Source: Insulibacter thermoxylanivorax
GTDB lineage: Bacteria; Bacillota; Bacilli; Paenibacillales; DA-C8
Direction: 5' to 3'
Length of the DNA stretch: 64,000 bases
Assembly: GCF_015472005.1 (NCBI RefSeq)
Contig: NZ_BMAQ01000001.1
Coordinates: forward strand, 186,001 to 250,000
Below the pieces are notes generated by a model. That model saw nothing but the letters and a program-made list of their open reading frames with translations. It ran no database searches and had not been told where the DNA came from. Below, in pieces: positions 8,463 through 16,805 of this stretch. The position numbers were made by a program, and so were the translations under genes. Numbering within the stretch: position 1 is the stretch's first letter; every line of letters starts with the position of its first letter.

Positions 8463-9550
8463 AGATTGCGATCTTAGGCGTCGGGTTGATCGGCGGGTCA
8501 TTGGCACTGTGTTTCAAAGGGAAACCGAACTTGTATGTCATCGGTTATTCCCCGAATCCCGCCTCGGTGGAAAAATATATAAAACGCGGTGTCGTTGATG
8601 ATGCGACGACTTCGATGGAAGAAGCTGTGGCAGATGCCGATGTCATCTTCTTATGCGTGCCGGTAGGGATGCTGGAGACGTACCTCGAGAAGCTCAGCGA
8701 GCTTCCGCTTAAGAAGGGCTGCATCATCACCGATGTTGGCAGCACGAAGGGGGCTATCGACCGCTGTGCGAAGCGCTTGGCGCTGAAGGACGTGTATTTT
8801 ATCGGTGGTCATCCGATGGCCGGCTCAGAGCGCTCGGGAGTCGAAGCGGCATCCTCCTATCTGTTCGAGAATGCCTATTATGTTCTCACTCCGAACGAGC
8901 AGGTGCCGCAGGAAGTATACGACCGTCTGGAACAGCTGCTGTCGCTGACACGCGCCCGGATCATTCGCGTCGATGCACAGCTGCACGATGAGATCGTCGG
9001 TGCGGTCAGCCACCTGCCCCATATCATCGCCGTTGCACTCGTGAATCAGGTTGCCCGTTACAACGATGCGAACCCGCTCTATGAAGCTTTGGCGGCCGGA
9101 GGTTTCCGCGATCTGACGCGGATCGCTTCCAGCGATCCCGTCATCTGGCGGGATATCCTGCTTCATAACAAAGAGGTTCTGCTCGATCTCCTTGCCGATT
9201 GGGGCAGGGAGATGGAGTTGTTCCGGCGCCTGCTTCTAGAGGAAGACGGCGAAGGCATCGAGCGGCAATTCAGCCTAGCTTCGGAATTCCGCAGCCGCCT
9301 GCCGGAGCGGCGCCGCGGTGTGCTCCATGCGATGCTATACGATCTCTATGTCGATGTACCCGATCATCCGGGGATCATCGCGAAGATCACGACGCTCCTC
9401 AGCGATCATCAGATCAATCTGGGCAATATCCAGATCCATGAGAGCCGCGCCGATGTGCCGGGGGTGATGCGGCTGTCCTTCCGCAACGACCAGGATCTTG
9501 CCAAGGCGGAACAGCTGCTGAAGGATGCCGGCTACACCGTGCGTTATTAG
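8459..9550 (+). CDS. tyrA: Prephenate dehydrogenase with C-terminal ACT domain
   Basis: TyrA oxidatively decarboxylates prephenate to 4-hydroxyphenylpyruvate. The N-terminal Rossmann domain has GVGLIGGSLAL, and the middle holds GGHPMAGSE and the AVSHLPH segment with the catalytic His. Residues from about 295 to the end form an ACT domain (LYVDVPDHPGIIAKI), the likely tyrosine feedback site. Length is 363 residues. In B. subtilis aroE (EPSP synthase) would follow; here a 13-bp hairpin and a new transcription region follow instead. Confidence 0.95.
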   Translation: MKIAILGVGLIGGSLALCFKGKPNLYVIGYSPNPASVEKYIKRGVVDDATTSMEEAVADADVIFLCVPVGMLETYLEKLSELPLKKGCIITDVGSTKGAIDRCAKRLALKDVYFIGGHPMAGSERSGVEAASSYLFENAYYVLTPNEQVPQEVYDRLEQLLSLTRARIIRVDAQLHDEIVGAVSHLPHIIAVALVNQVARYNDANPLYEALAAGGFRDLTRIASSDPVIWRDILLHNKEVLLDLLADWGREMELFRRLLLEEDGEGIERQFSLASEFRSRLPERRRGVLHAMLYDLYVDVPDHPGIIAKITTLLSDHQINLGNIQIHESRADVPGVMRLSFRNDQDLAKAEQLLKDAGYTVRY

Positions 9551-9559
9551 CAAGGTCAG

Positions 9560-9597
9560 CAGTGCTTAAGGCAGCAAAGGGAAGGCCTTAAGCACTG
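9560..9597 (+). terminator. Hairpin at the end of the aro-trp supraoperon
   Basis: CAGTGCTTAAGGC (9560-9572) pairs perfectly over 13 bp with GCCTTAAGCACTG (9585-9597), with a 12-nt loop. The following ATTTCATCC is only weakly T-rich, so it may act mainly as an RNA 3' stabiliser. Confidence 0.65.
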
Positions 9598-9671
9598 ATT
9601 TCATCCTCCTTGAAGAAATACGGCTCATTATGGGGAAAGTGAGAAATATAGAAAACGCTAACAAAAAAGTG

Positions 9672-9792
9672 TTGACAAACTGAAAGCGTATACAATATAA
9701 TATAACTACAGTATGGTTTCTCTCCACTCCTATCCGAATAACTAGGCACGATTTTGTGCAGCCACCTTCATCATGAAGGTGGTCTTTTTTTT
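9672..9792 (+). ncRNA. Putative small RNA or attenuated leader with its own promoter
   Basis: A near-consensus sigma-A promoter (TTGACA 9672-9677, 18 nt, TATAAT 9696-9701) is followed after about 85 nt by a strong intrinsic terminator: CCACCTTCA (9762-9770) with TGAAGGTGG (9774-9782) and then a run of eight T. A small GCAC/GTGC hairpin lies at 9746-9759. No ORF of note is contained. The sigma gene lies 300 nt further on behind another promoter candidate, so an independent transcript is more likely than a leader. I do not recognise it as a known riboswitch. Confidence 0.6.
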
Positions 9793-10089
9793 GCGTATTG
9801 TTCATAAATTGTTCCAATATTCACGGAGCAGGATTTTCAACATCTAGCACGAATTTATACAACTTACGCAGAATGTTTGAGATGATGATTTTTGGTTTGA
9901 TTATTTTGATTTGATTATGTTTTAATAATGAATGCGTAACCTTTTCGGCAAAAGGAACGTCTTATTTGAATAGATATTTGGTGATTATGGGAATGTGCAA
10001 GCGCAACTTTTCGCCGCAAGTCAAGTATATCTAAGCAGTGAGACTAACGGCGGAGGTCGGCGCCTTGCTCTTGCAAGGAGGTACGGCGT
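9793..10089 (+). other. AT-rich gap upstream of the ECF sigma gene, with a candidate ECF promoter
   Basis: No coding signal is seen. A possible ECF-type promoter has AAC at 10005-10007 (in GCAACTTTT) and GTATAT at 10025-10030, 17 nt apart, about 60 nt before the sigma gene. This would fit autoregulation, as is common for ECF sigma factors, but the match is weak. Confidence 0.35.
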
Positions 10090-10683
10090 ATGAACGACTC
10101 CCAATTGATCCGCGAGATTAAAGACGGCAACGTCGAACTGTATTCGAAGTTGATAGAGCGATATGAGCGTAAGATCCTTGCGTTTATTTTTCATATGTTA
10201 AAGAGCTCCAGATTGGAATCGATGGCCGAAGATCTATGTCAAGAGACGTTCTATAAGGCTTACAGGAGCCTGTCGACGTTTCGCGAAGTCGAAGCGTCCT
10301 TCTCCACGTGGCTGTATACGATTGCGCGCAACACGGTGCTCAGCGAACTGCGCAAGCACAAAGCACAGCAGGTTTCCTTGGAGGAGATTACCGTACAGCC
10401 CCAGATTGCGCCGGAAGCGCAGCCGGAACAGACGGTTCTCCGTTATGAGAAAGTCTCCATGGTGCGCAAGGCGATCAACAATCTGCCTGAGAAGCAGCGC
10501 TCCGCACTGATCCTTAGAGAATATGACCAGCTCGATTACCAAGAGATTGCGAACATCCTGGGGCAAACGGTCAGCTCTGTCAAGTCTTTGCTCTTCCGCG
10601 CGCGAGCCAGTGTTAAGATGCAGCTGGAGCCCTATATCCAAGAGCCGATTCTTGAGGAGTACGAAGGGATGAAATCACGATGA
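10090..10683 (+). CDS. ECF-type RNA polymerase sigma factor
   Basis: A 197-residue sigma-70 family protein. Region 2 covers about residues 20-90 (LIERYERKILAFIF, EDLCQETFYKAYRSL, FSTWLYTIARN) and region 4 about 130-185 (LPEKQRSALILREY, LDYQEIANILGQ, SSVKSLLFRAR, the DNA-binding helix). There is no region 1 or 3, so it is an ECF factor of the SigW/YlaC kind. AAGGAGG precedes ATG 10090. It overlaps the next gene, a zinc-finger anti-sigma, by ATGA, the normal arrangement for a membrane-controlled regulator. Its signal and regulon cannot be told from here. Confidence 0.93.
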   Translation: MNDSQLIREIKDGNVELYSKLIERYERKILAFIFHMLKSSRLESMAEDLCQETFYKAYRSLSTFREVEASFSTWLYTIARNTVLSELRKHKAQQVSLEEITVQPQIAPEAQPEQTVLRYEKVSMVRKAINNLPEKQRSALILREYDQLDYQEIANILGQTVSSVKSLLFRARASVKMQLEPYIQEPILEEYEGMKSR

Positions 10684-11288
10684 GATGTAAGGATGTGCAA
10701 GAATTACTAGGTCAATATTGGGACTTGCCTGATCATGATCTGAGGAAGATGGCGGTAGACGAGCATATCGGAAGATGCGCATGCTGCGCGGAGGAGTTCA
10801 AACTGTGGGAAGAAAGTGGAGAACTCATCTGGGATGCCGGCATTGAAACGGTAGTGCCTGCGACGAGAAGTTCGATCTCAGCCTCCGTCATGGAGCGAAT
10901 CTATGCGGACGAGTCCTGGCGGCTTCCCGTAGCTAAGCGCGCTTATTCGTTGACGAGGAGCATGAAATTGCGCATCAGCGCGGTGATCGGTTTCTGCCTT
11001 GCCTTGTTCCTCACCAGTTTCATCTATTCCATCGTCTCAGATCAGGAAGAGGTTCAAGCATATGCCTTCCGTCCAGGAGTTGTGCCGGTGATGAGCGCGC
11101 AGAGCGGCGACAGCGCCGTGCAGCTGGCGTTGTTCAGCCAGGAGATTCCGACGGCTTCGATCACGGCTCCCTTCGTGCTCGATATGGGTCAGGTGGATTC
11201 CTACCCGGATTATCTGATCGTAATGTCGATTATCGGAATCGTGTTCTCCTTGCTGACCATGAATTGGCTCTCGAGACTGCGCTCCTAG
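10680..11288 (+). CDS. Membrane anti-sigma factor with zinc-finger-like N terminus
   Basis: A 202-residue protein cotranscribed with the ECF sigma gene. The N terminus has CKDVQELLGQYWD and then HIGRCACC, the H-x3-C-x2-C pattern of the zf-HC2 anti-sigma domain, which binds the sigma factor in the cytoplasm. Two hydrophobic helices follow, near residues 100-120 and 175-195, so the middle part is probably outside the cell. Release could be by regulated proteolysis; nothing here shows it. A hairpin terminator lies 80 nt after the stop. Confidence 0.85.
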   Translation: MRCKDVQELLGQYWDLPDHDLRKMAVDEHIGRCACCAEEFKLWEESGELIWDAGIETVVPATRSSISASVMERIYADESWRLPVAKRAYSLTRSMKLRISAVIGFCLALFLTSFIYSIVSDQEEVQAYAFRPGVVPVMSAQSGDSAVQLALFSQEIPTASITAPFVLDMGQVDSYPDYLIVMSIIGIVFSLLTMNWLSRLRS

Positions 11289-11367
11289 CCCAGCCCAACT
11301 GAAGGCATGTAAGACAAGAGCTAACGGATCCAAATGGTTTTGTTATATAACAGCTGTAACAGCGCGT

Positions 11368-11394
11368 AAGATCCTTTCCAGCGGAAGGGATCTT
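11368..11394 (+). terminator. Intrinsic terminator after the sigma/anti-sigma operon
   Basis: AAGATCCTTTCC (11368-11379) pairs over 12 bp (one G-T) with GGAAGGGATCTT (11383-11394), loop AGC, followed by AATTATTTT. The rest of the 271-nt gap shows nothing else I can support. Confidence 0.75.
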
Positions 11395-11559
11395 AATTAT
11401 TTTGTGAAGATTGGTTTCAACATGTCTGTCAGCCGAAGGATGTCGATAAAGGTCCATTGCTGGAATCGGCGATAACCGATATACTCTAGAGAAAATAGAA
11501 ATATCCAACCACATAGCATCTTATGAAATTACAGCAATGGAATGGAGAGACAGAGACAG

Positions 11560-12138
11560 ATGACGATATTAGGTTTGATCCGTCACGGGGTGACGGATTG
11601 GAATGCAGCCGGCAAGATTCAAGGACAGACGGATATCCCGCTTAATTCAGAAGGAAGAAGGCAAGCAGAAGTGCTGGCAGATTGGTTGCAGCAAGACGGG
11701 ATCCCATGGGATGCCATCTACAGCAGCGATCTGCAGCGCGCATACAAGACGGCGAGCATCATCGCCGATACGCTGCAACTGCCGCAGGTACAGATCGATC
11801 CTCGGATCAGAGAGAGGAGTTTTGGTCATGCGGAAGGCTTGACGGCGGAGGAACGAGTCGCTCGCTATGGTGAATCATTGGAAGGAGCGGGGATGGAGGC
11901 AGAGGAGCGGATCATAGCACGCGGCAAACAGTTCCTGGATGATCTGCTGTCTGCAAAGAGCGGCAAGCGAATCCTGATCGTCAGCCACGGCGGATTTCTA
12001 AAGCGTTTCAACAAACTCCTGATCCCGGATCTTCCCGATGCGTATATCGATAATGCTTCGCTAACCATCGTTAAGCAAGAAGGGAACGGATGGGCGCTTA
12101 AGCTTCATAATTTCGTCGCGCACCGCATCCGGGATTAA
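11560..12138 (+). CDS. Histidine phosphatase family protein (phosphoglycerate mutase-like)
   Basis: A 192-residue member of the branch-2 histidine phosphatases. The phosphoacceptor motif LIRHGVTDWN is at the N terminus, and the second catalytic His is in LIVSHGGFLK near residue 145; SSDLQRAYKTA and RERSFGHAEG complete the pattern. The length and motif set suit a broad phosphatase (PhoE/CobC/GpmB type) rather than the glycolytic mutase. ATG 11560 is preferred over an in-frame ATG at 11542 because GGAGAG lies 10 nt before it. The substrate cannot be told from sequence. Confidence 0.85.
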   Translation: MTILGLIRHGVTDWNAAGKIQGQTDIPLNSEGRRQAEVLADWLQQDGIPWDAIYSSDLQRAYKTASIIADTLQLPQVQIDPRIRERSFGHAEGLTAEERVARYGESLEGAGMEAEERIIARGKQFLDDLLSAKSGKRILIVSHGGFLKRFNKLLIPDLPDAYIDNASLTIVKQEGNGWALKLHNFVAHRIRD

Positions 12139-12217
12139 GCGTTCTGCCGCATAAAAATTCCCGATCATCCCATAATGTACTATAAGCGAACACGCGCATC
12201 AGTACGGAGGGATGATC

Positions 12218-13381
12218 ATGAACTTGTCAGAGATGCTGTGCTACGCGGATATCGGCTTGCTGGATACCATCGCCAAGCAATATGCCTGCGAATGCAGCAG
12301 CCACTCGAAGAATGAGCTGATTCAAGCGATCCTTTCTGCGCTTCATCGCAAGGATTCCTTCGATCCCTTCATCAGCGAACTGAACGATGGGGAGATTGGA
12401 TTGTTAAACCGTCTGCTCTTCGACAGAAGGTCTTATTACAGTTTAGAAGAATTAACGGCCTTTGTCAGCCAGGCGGTGAAGGAGCGTCCGGGCAGAGTCG
12501 GCGGAGAGCAGCAGGAGCAAGAGATCAGTCCGCGGGAGATGATCGCGAAGTTCAGACGGCGCGGCTGGTTGTTCAACGGTCATTCCCAGCAGACGAGGCA
12601 CCTGTTTCGCATGCCGGAGGATATCAAGAAGCGTTTCTGCGACAGTTTCGCTTCCCATCTCAGCCGGCAGCTGGTCTATATTGATCAGCCTGAAGCCTAC
12701 AGGGATGAACAGATGATCATCGGCCGGGATGTATGGCAATTCCTGCGCTTTGTTCATCACCACGAGGTGGCGCTCACGGTGGAAGGGACGATGTACAAGC
12801 GCACGCAAGAGCAGTTGATGGCTGCTTTTCATGTCAAAGAAGAATTGATCAAGTCGCGGGGATGGCGGTTCGGCTATGGGCGCAGGTTCAAAGATTATCC
12901 CAGCCGTCTCTCATTGATCTACGATTATTGTTACTTCACCGGGCTGATCGCAGAGACTGAGAAGGGCCTTCAACTGACAGAGAAAGGTACGAAGAAGGTC
13001 CTGCGCGAGCTTAAGGAAGATCCGGCTGAAATCTATCGCTTCTGGCTGAAGTTGTACAAAGGCCCGATTCCGAATCTGCAGGCCCTTGTTCAGTGGCTGT
13101 ATCGGCTGTGCCGAACGTGGACAACCGCGGATTCCCTGCAATCCAGCCTTGTGAAGATGATCCAGCCCTTCTATTATGACCAGCCTGAACAGATTCTAAG
13201 GGAACGAATCCTTCATATGATGATGCATCTGGGTCTCCTGCAGATCGGAGAGGATCGGGAACTGGGCATGGTCGTCCGGATCAGTGAGCTCGGCGATCGC
13301 ATCTTGTCAGGAGCTTATATCCCGGAGGAAGAGAAGATAGAATTGGAAGAAACCGTACCGCTGCTATGGGAGCAGGATTAG
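12218..13381 (+). CDS. Unknown protein, 387 residues, helical, nucleic-acid-binding-like
   Basis: I do not recognise the family. The protein is soluble, has no signal peptide, and looks mostly helical. Residues 1-50 resemble a short helix-turn-helix or SAP-like start (SKNELIQAILSAL), the middle is rich in Arg and aromatic residues (FRRRGWLF, GWRFGYGRRFKDYP), and the last third has winged-helix-like segments (LTEKGTKKVLREL, ISELGDRILSG). Such helix arrays occur in helicase-associated domains. The start at 12218 is chosen because GGAGGG ends 6 nt before it. It lies between a phosphatase and a gamma carbonic anhydrase gene in a segment absent from B. subtilis at this place. Confidence 0.7.
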   Translation: MNLSEMLCYADIGLLDTIAKQYACECSSHSKNELIQAILSALHRKDSFDPFISELNDGEIGLLNRLLFDRRSYYSLEELTAFVSQAVKERPGRVGGEQQEQEISPREMIAKFRRRGWLFNGHSQQTRHLFRMPEDIKKRFCDSFASHLSRQLVYIDQPEAYRDEQMIIGRDVWQFLRFVHHHEVALTVEGTMYKRTQEQLMAAFHVKEELIKSRGWRFGYGRRFKDYPSRLSLIYDYCYFTGLIAETEKGLQLTEKGTKKVLRELKEDPAEIYRFWLKLYKGPIPNLQALVQWLYRLCRTWTTADSLQSSLVKMIQPFYYDQPEQILRERILHMMMHLGLLQIGEDRELGMVVRISELGDRILSGAYIPEEEKIELEETVPLLWEQD

Positions 13382-13431
13382 CCGAGATCCTGCTGCCGTT
13401 GGCATATCACCATACATGGGAGAGTGACGAT

Positions 13432-13956
13432 ATGACGCACAAATATCAAGGGGTTGAGCCCAAGCTCCATCCTTCGGTCTATCTGGCGCCGGGAGCGCAG
13501 GTGATCGGGGATGTGAGCATCGGTGAGGACAGTTCGGTCTGGTTCAATGCAGTGCTGCGCGGAGATGTGGCACCGATCATCATCGGCAGGCGCAGCAATG
13601 TGCAGGATTTGGCAGTGGGACATACAGATGAGAATCAACCGTTGATCATTGAAGATGGTGTAACCATTGGTCACGCAGCGATCGTACACGGCTGCACGAT
13701 TCGCCGCGGCGCGCTGATCGGAATGGGTGCCGTCATATTAAATGGTGCGGAGATTGGGGAATACGCGATGATCGGCGCGGGTGCCGTGGTCACGGAAGGC
13801 ACGGTGATTCCGCCGCGTTCCTTGGCGCTGGGCGTGCCGGCCAAAGTGGTCCGTCAGTTGAATGAGGAGGATCTTAAACATATGAAGAACAACGCTGCCA
13901 ACTATGTGAGGAAAGGCAAGCAATACCGTGCGGAGCAAGCGGGTGAGCCATCGTGA
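13432..13956 (+). CDS. Gamma-class carbonic anhydrase-like left-handed beta-helix protein
   Basis: A 174-residue hexapeptide-repeat protein. Repeats such as VIGDVSIGEDSSVWFNAVLRGD, IGHAAIVHGCTI and LIGMGAVILNGAEIG form a left-handed beta helix, ending in a C-terminal helix. Three His at the expected places (VGHTDE, then IGHAAIVHG) would bind the metal in the homotrimer. Members of this family include active carbonic anhydrases and proteins of unknown function such as YrdA. The ATG at 13432 has GGGAG upstream. It overlaps the next gene by GTGA. Confidence 0.85.
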   Translation: MTHKYQGVEPKLHPSVYLAPGAQVIGDVSIGEDSSVWFNAVLRGDVAPIIIGRRSNVQDLAVGHTDENQPLIIEDGVTIGHAAIVHGCTIRRGALIGMGAVILNGAEIGEYAMIGAGAVVTEGTVIPPRSLALGVPAKVVRQLNEEDLKHMKNNAANYVRKGKQYRAEQAGEPS

Positions 13957-14342
13957 AGTTCAGCGAACTCCGACAGGAAGATTGGCTGGCACTGCGATTG
14001 TATCTGGACACGTGCCTGTTGCCCGTCACAGGTCTGACGGGCAAGGAATCCCCAGTAGAAGCTGGAGAACGCTTGGAACAGCTGCGCGATCTCCTCGATC
14101 TGCTGGAAATCCCGTATCACGGCAGAACGGTTACTTATCCTGCCTGGCATTATGCGGCGGACGCCGAAGATCTGCGGGCTCAGCTGGACAAAGTGGTCGA
14201 AGGCCTGCGGGAGAGCGGCTTCCGCTATGTCATCGTCGTTACATTGATGGAATCTTTAGCGGAGATTCGAGAGGCGGATCTGGTGATTACGCCTGCCAAT
14301 GCCTCCGCCGTCCCCGAATTGATCATGAAACTCTGGCAATAG
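13953..14342 (+). CDS. ypiF: YpiF-like protein (DUF2487)
   Basis: A 129-residue protein beginning with GTG at 13953, overlapping the previous gene by 4 nt. It resembles the small YpiF proteins coded just upstream of qcrABC in Bacillus: KFSELRQEDWLALRLYLDTCLLPV at the start and a hydrophobic strand-helix end. Position directly before the cytochrome bc operon supports this. Function is not known; a role in assembly of the reductase has only positional support. Confidence 0.7.
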   Translation: MKFSELRQEDWLALRLYLDTCLLPVTGLTGKESPVEAGERLEQLRDLLDLLEIPYHGRTVTYPAWHYAADAEDLRAQLDKVVEGLRESGFRYVIVVTLMESLAEIREADLVITPANASAVPELIMKLWQ

Positions 14343-14452
14343 CAAGACTTTTCATGCGATTCCCCGCAGTATATTTTTCACAGAGATGTGACAAATTCAT
14401 AACAAATCGTTGAACACCGCCGATTGAAGTGACTTTTGCCCTTGCGCCATTC

Positions 14453-14481
14453 TTGACGCTCTATAGACCTTAGGCTATTAT
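14453..14481 (+). promoter_or_regulatory. Sigma-A type promoter of qcrABC
   Basis: TTGACG (14453-14458) and TATTAT (14476-14481) are 17 nt apart, about 75 nt before the qcrA start. The 214-nt gap otherwise shows no hairpin with a T tract. Confidence 0.65.
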
Positions 14482-14556
14482 TATTATGTCTTAATGCGGT
14501 GAAGGTAATATTATCTAGTGCTGAACTTGCGATTGACAAAGGGGGGGGAACGACTG

Positions 14557-15102
14557 ATGAGCGAACATACTATTCAGCACCCAACGGAAGGACAACAACC
14601 TAAGACCAAGATGCGTGAGATGTCCCGCCGTCAATTTTTGAACTATACGCTTGGCGGAACGGGCGGTTTTCTAATTGGTATTCCGCTCGTGTGGAACCTA
14701 AGGTTTGCGATTGATCCGCTGCTGCAGGCTAAGTCCCAATCGAACTTTGTGAAAGTCGCGGAAGTATCGGAGATAACTTCTACGCCTACCCGCTTCAAGT
14801 TCCAGGTTGAACAGGTGGATGGCTGGTATTACAGCAAACCTGAGATGGAAGCATGGATTGCAAAGGCTCCGGACGGCACCATCTATGCGCTTTCGCCGAA
14901 GTGTAAGCATCTTGGCTGCGTCGTAAGCTGGGCGCCGGAAGGACATGCACCAAATGAGTTTTACTGCCCTTGTCACGGTGCTAGATATACCATTGACGGC
15001 AAAGAACTGGCCGTTGCTTCGGCTCCCCTCGATGAATACGAGGTCAAGCTTCAAGATGGCTTCGTTTATCTAGGTCCGATTAAGGCGAATACGCGTGTGT
15101 GA
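14557..15102 (+). CDS. qcrA: Menaquinol:cytochrome c reductase, Rieske iron-sulfur subunit
   Basis: The Rieske protein of the bc complex passes electrons from menaquinol to the cytochrome. The 181-residue product has a twin-arginine type N terminus (SRRQFLNYTLGG, then a hydrophobic anchor near 40-58). The [2Fe-2S] ligands are C116, H118, C137 and H140, in CKHLGC and YCPCHG, with C121 and C139 for the disulfide. ATG 14557 is taken because a G-rich ribosome site (GGGGGGGG) lies just before it; a GTG at 14518 lacks one. Confidence 0.96.
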   Translation: MSEHTIQHPTEGQQPKTKMREMSRRQFLNYTLGGTGGFLIGIPLVWNLRFAIDPLLQAKSQSNFVKVAEVSEITSTPTRFKFQVEQVDGWYYSKPEMEAWIAKAPDGTIYALSPKCKHLGCVVSWAPEGHAPNEFYCPCHGARYTIDGKELAVASAPLDEYEVKLQDGFVYLGPIKANTRV

Positions 15103-15120
15103 AAGGGGCGTACATAATCG

Positions 15121-15792
15121 ATGATGAACAAACTCTATAACTGGATCGACGAGCGCCTGGACATCACACCGCTGTGGCGTGATGTGGCCGATCATGAGGT
15201 ACCGGAGCATGTGAACCCGGCGCATCACTTCTCGGCGTTCGTATACTGCTTTGGGGGATTGACCTTCTTCCTCGTCATGATTCAGATCTTATCCGGTGTA
15301 TTCTTGACGATGTATTATGTGCCGGATATTGTGAATGCGCATGCATCCGTAGACTATCTTCAGTATAAGGTAGAATTCGGTGAGATCGTACGCGGTATGC
15401 ACCATTGGGGTGCTTCGCTGACGATTGTGATGATGTTCTTACATACGCTTCGTGTTTTCTTTACTGGTGCTTATAAGGCGCCGCGTGAGATGAACTGGGT
15501 CGTCGGCGTACTGATCTTCGCAGTCATTCTCGGCCTTGGTTTTACAGGTTATCTCTTGCCATGGGATAACAAGGCGTATTTCGCCACACAGGTCGGGATT
15601 GAGATCGCAGCTTCCGTCCCCTTCGTCGGCGATATCATCAAGGAGTTCCTGCAAGGCGGCGAGATCGTGGGTGCCCAGACCTTGACCCGTTTCTTCGCCC
15701 TTCATGTATTTATCTTGCCGGCTATCCTGCTTGGTCTCTTAGCGGCACATTTCATCATGATCCGCAGGCAGGGTATCTCGGGACCGCTGTGA
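15121..15792 (+). CDS. qcrB: Menaquinol:cytochrome c reductase, cytochrome b subunit
   Basis: The 223-residue b6-type cytochrome holds the two b hemes in the membrane. It has four transmembrane helices; His pairs for heme are in GMHHWGA and in the fourth helix near ALHVFILP. The quinol-site glycine region (GYLLPWDNKAY) is present. Length fits the split b6/subunit-IV type of Bacillus. GGGG lies before the start, which could be ATG 15121 or the next ATG. It is the second gene of qcrABC. Confidence 0.96.
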   Translation: MMNKLYNWIDERLDITPLWRDVADHEVPEHVNPAHHFSAFVYCFGGLTFFLVMIQILSGVFLTMYYVPDIVNAHASVDYLQYKVEFGEIVRGMHHWGASLTIVMMFLHTLRVFFTGAYKAPREMNWVVGVLIFAVILGLGFTGYLLPWDNKAYFATQVGIEIAASVPFVGDIIKEFLQGGEIVGAQTLTRFFALHVFILPAILLGLLAAHFIMIRRQGISGPL

Positions 15793-15811
15793 TGGAAGGG
15801 GGTTACTAGAT

Positions 15812-16687
15812 ATGGCTCAAGACCGCAAGGATACGGAGAAAGTAGTATATGTCGGCGATTCTAGGGTGCGCCGCGTACAGAGGACGAATATTCCGAAAGA
15901 TTATTCGGCATATCCGGGCAAGACCGAGGCCTTTGTCCCGAACTTCTTGCTGAAGGAATGGATGGTCGGCGCCGTCGTATTGGTCGGCTTTATGATCTTG
16001 GTGATGACAGAACCGCCGCCGCTGGGTTATCCTGCGGATCCGACCAACACCGCCTTCATTCCGATTCCGGACTGGTACTTCCTGTTCTTGTATCAGTTCT
16101 TGAAGTATGATTATGTATCCCAGAGCTTCGTCATGTTCGGTGCTGTACTCGTGCCGGGCATTGCCTTCGGCGCCTTGCTGCTCGCCCCATGGCTTGACCG
16201 CGGCAAGGAGCGGCGCTGGTACAAGCGGCCCGTCGCGTCAGGGGTCATGCTCTTAACCTTGGCTTCGATGATCTATCTGACCTATGTCGCATGGACGGAT
16301 TATGAGCGTACATTGGAAGAGCAGGGGATCACGCCGGAGCATATCGAGCGGGCAAGACTCATTGCCGACGGCGAGATCGAAGGCGGTGCGCCGAGGGCGG
16401 CAGAAGAACCGACTCCCCTCGTGGCTGTGGATGAAGCCGGGTATGAGATCTATCAGAATTCGACCTGTCTGAACTGCCACGGCACAGACTTGATGGGCTC
16501 AAGCTTCGCGCCAAGCCTGCGGGGAATCGGTGATAAGTATACAGCCGATGAGATTCATGATATCATTATTAATGGGAAAGGGATCATGGCCGGTCAGCTG
16601 CAGGACAACTTGAACAAGGGTCTGACCGAAGATGATCTGCAAGTGCTTGCCGATTGGCTTGCGAAGCAACAAACACAAGAAGAATAA
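15812..16687 (+). CDS. qcrC: Menaquinol:cytochrome c reductase, subunit IV-cytochrome c fusion
   Basis: The 291-residue protein joins a subunit-IV-like part (three membrane helices, with the EPPPLGYPADPTN and PIPDWYFLFLYQFLKY segments) to a C-terminal cytochrome c domain. The heme motif C-L-N-C-H is at residues 219-223 and a Met ligand is probably in the GKGIMAGQL segment. This fusion is typical of the Bacillus bc complex. AAGGGGG precedes ATG 15812. Confidence 0.96.
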   Translation: MAQDRKDTEKVVYVGDSRVRRVQRTNIPKDYSAYPGKTEAFVPNFLLKEWMVGAVVLVGFMILVMTEPPPLGYPADPTNTAFIPIPDWYFLFLYQFLKYDYVSQSFVMFGAVLVPGIAFGALLLAPWLDRGKERRWYKRPVASGVMLLTLASMIYLTYVAWTDYERTLEEQGITPEHIERARLIADGEIEGGAPRAAEEPTPLVAVDEAGYEIYQNSTCLNCHGTDLMGSSFAPSLRGIGDKYTADEIHDIIINGKGIMAGQLQDNLNKGLTEDDLQVLADWLAKQQTQEE

Positions 16688-16714
16688 CATAACCGCAATG
16701 GAGGGAGGATTCGC

Positions 16715-16774
16715 TTGCAGGCAAGAAAGATTGCCGGCAGCGGGTCAGCCCTCTTTTCACTGTTTGCAGATTGA
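16715..16774 (+). CDS. Possible 19-residue leader ORF upstream of ypjA
   Basis: TTG at 16715 lies 6 nt after a very strong ribosome site (GGAGGGAGG) and opens a frame of 19 codons ending in TGA at 16772-16774. Its frame is not that of ypjA. The site could instead be a remnant or act only in coupling. No function is proposed. Confidence 0.25.
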   Translation: MQARKIAGSGSALFSLFAD

Positions 16775-16805
16775 CAGCAATTTCGCACAGAGGGGAGTCA
16801 TACTT

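Noticed and set aside
13366-13431. Longer N terminus for the carbonic anhydrase homologue
   Set aside because: The extra residues do not resemble the family, and a ribosome site lies before ATG 13432.
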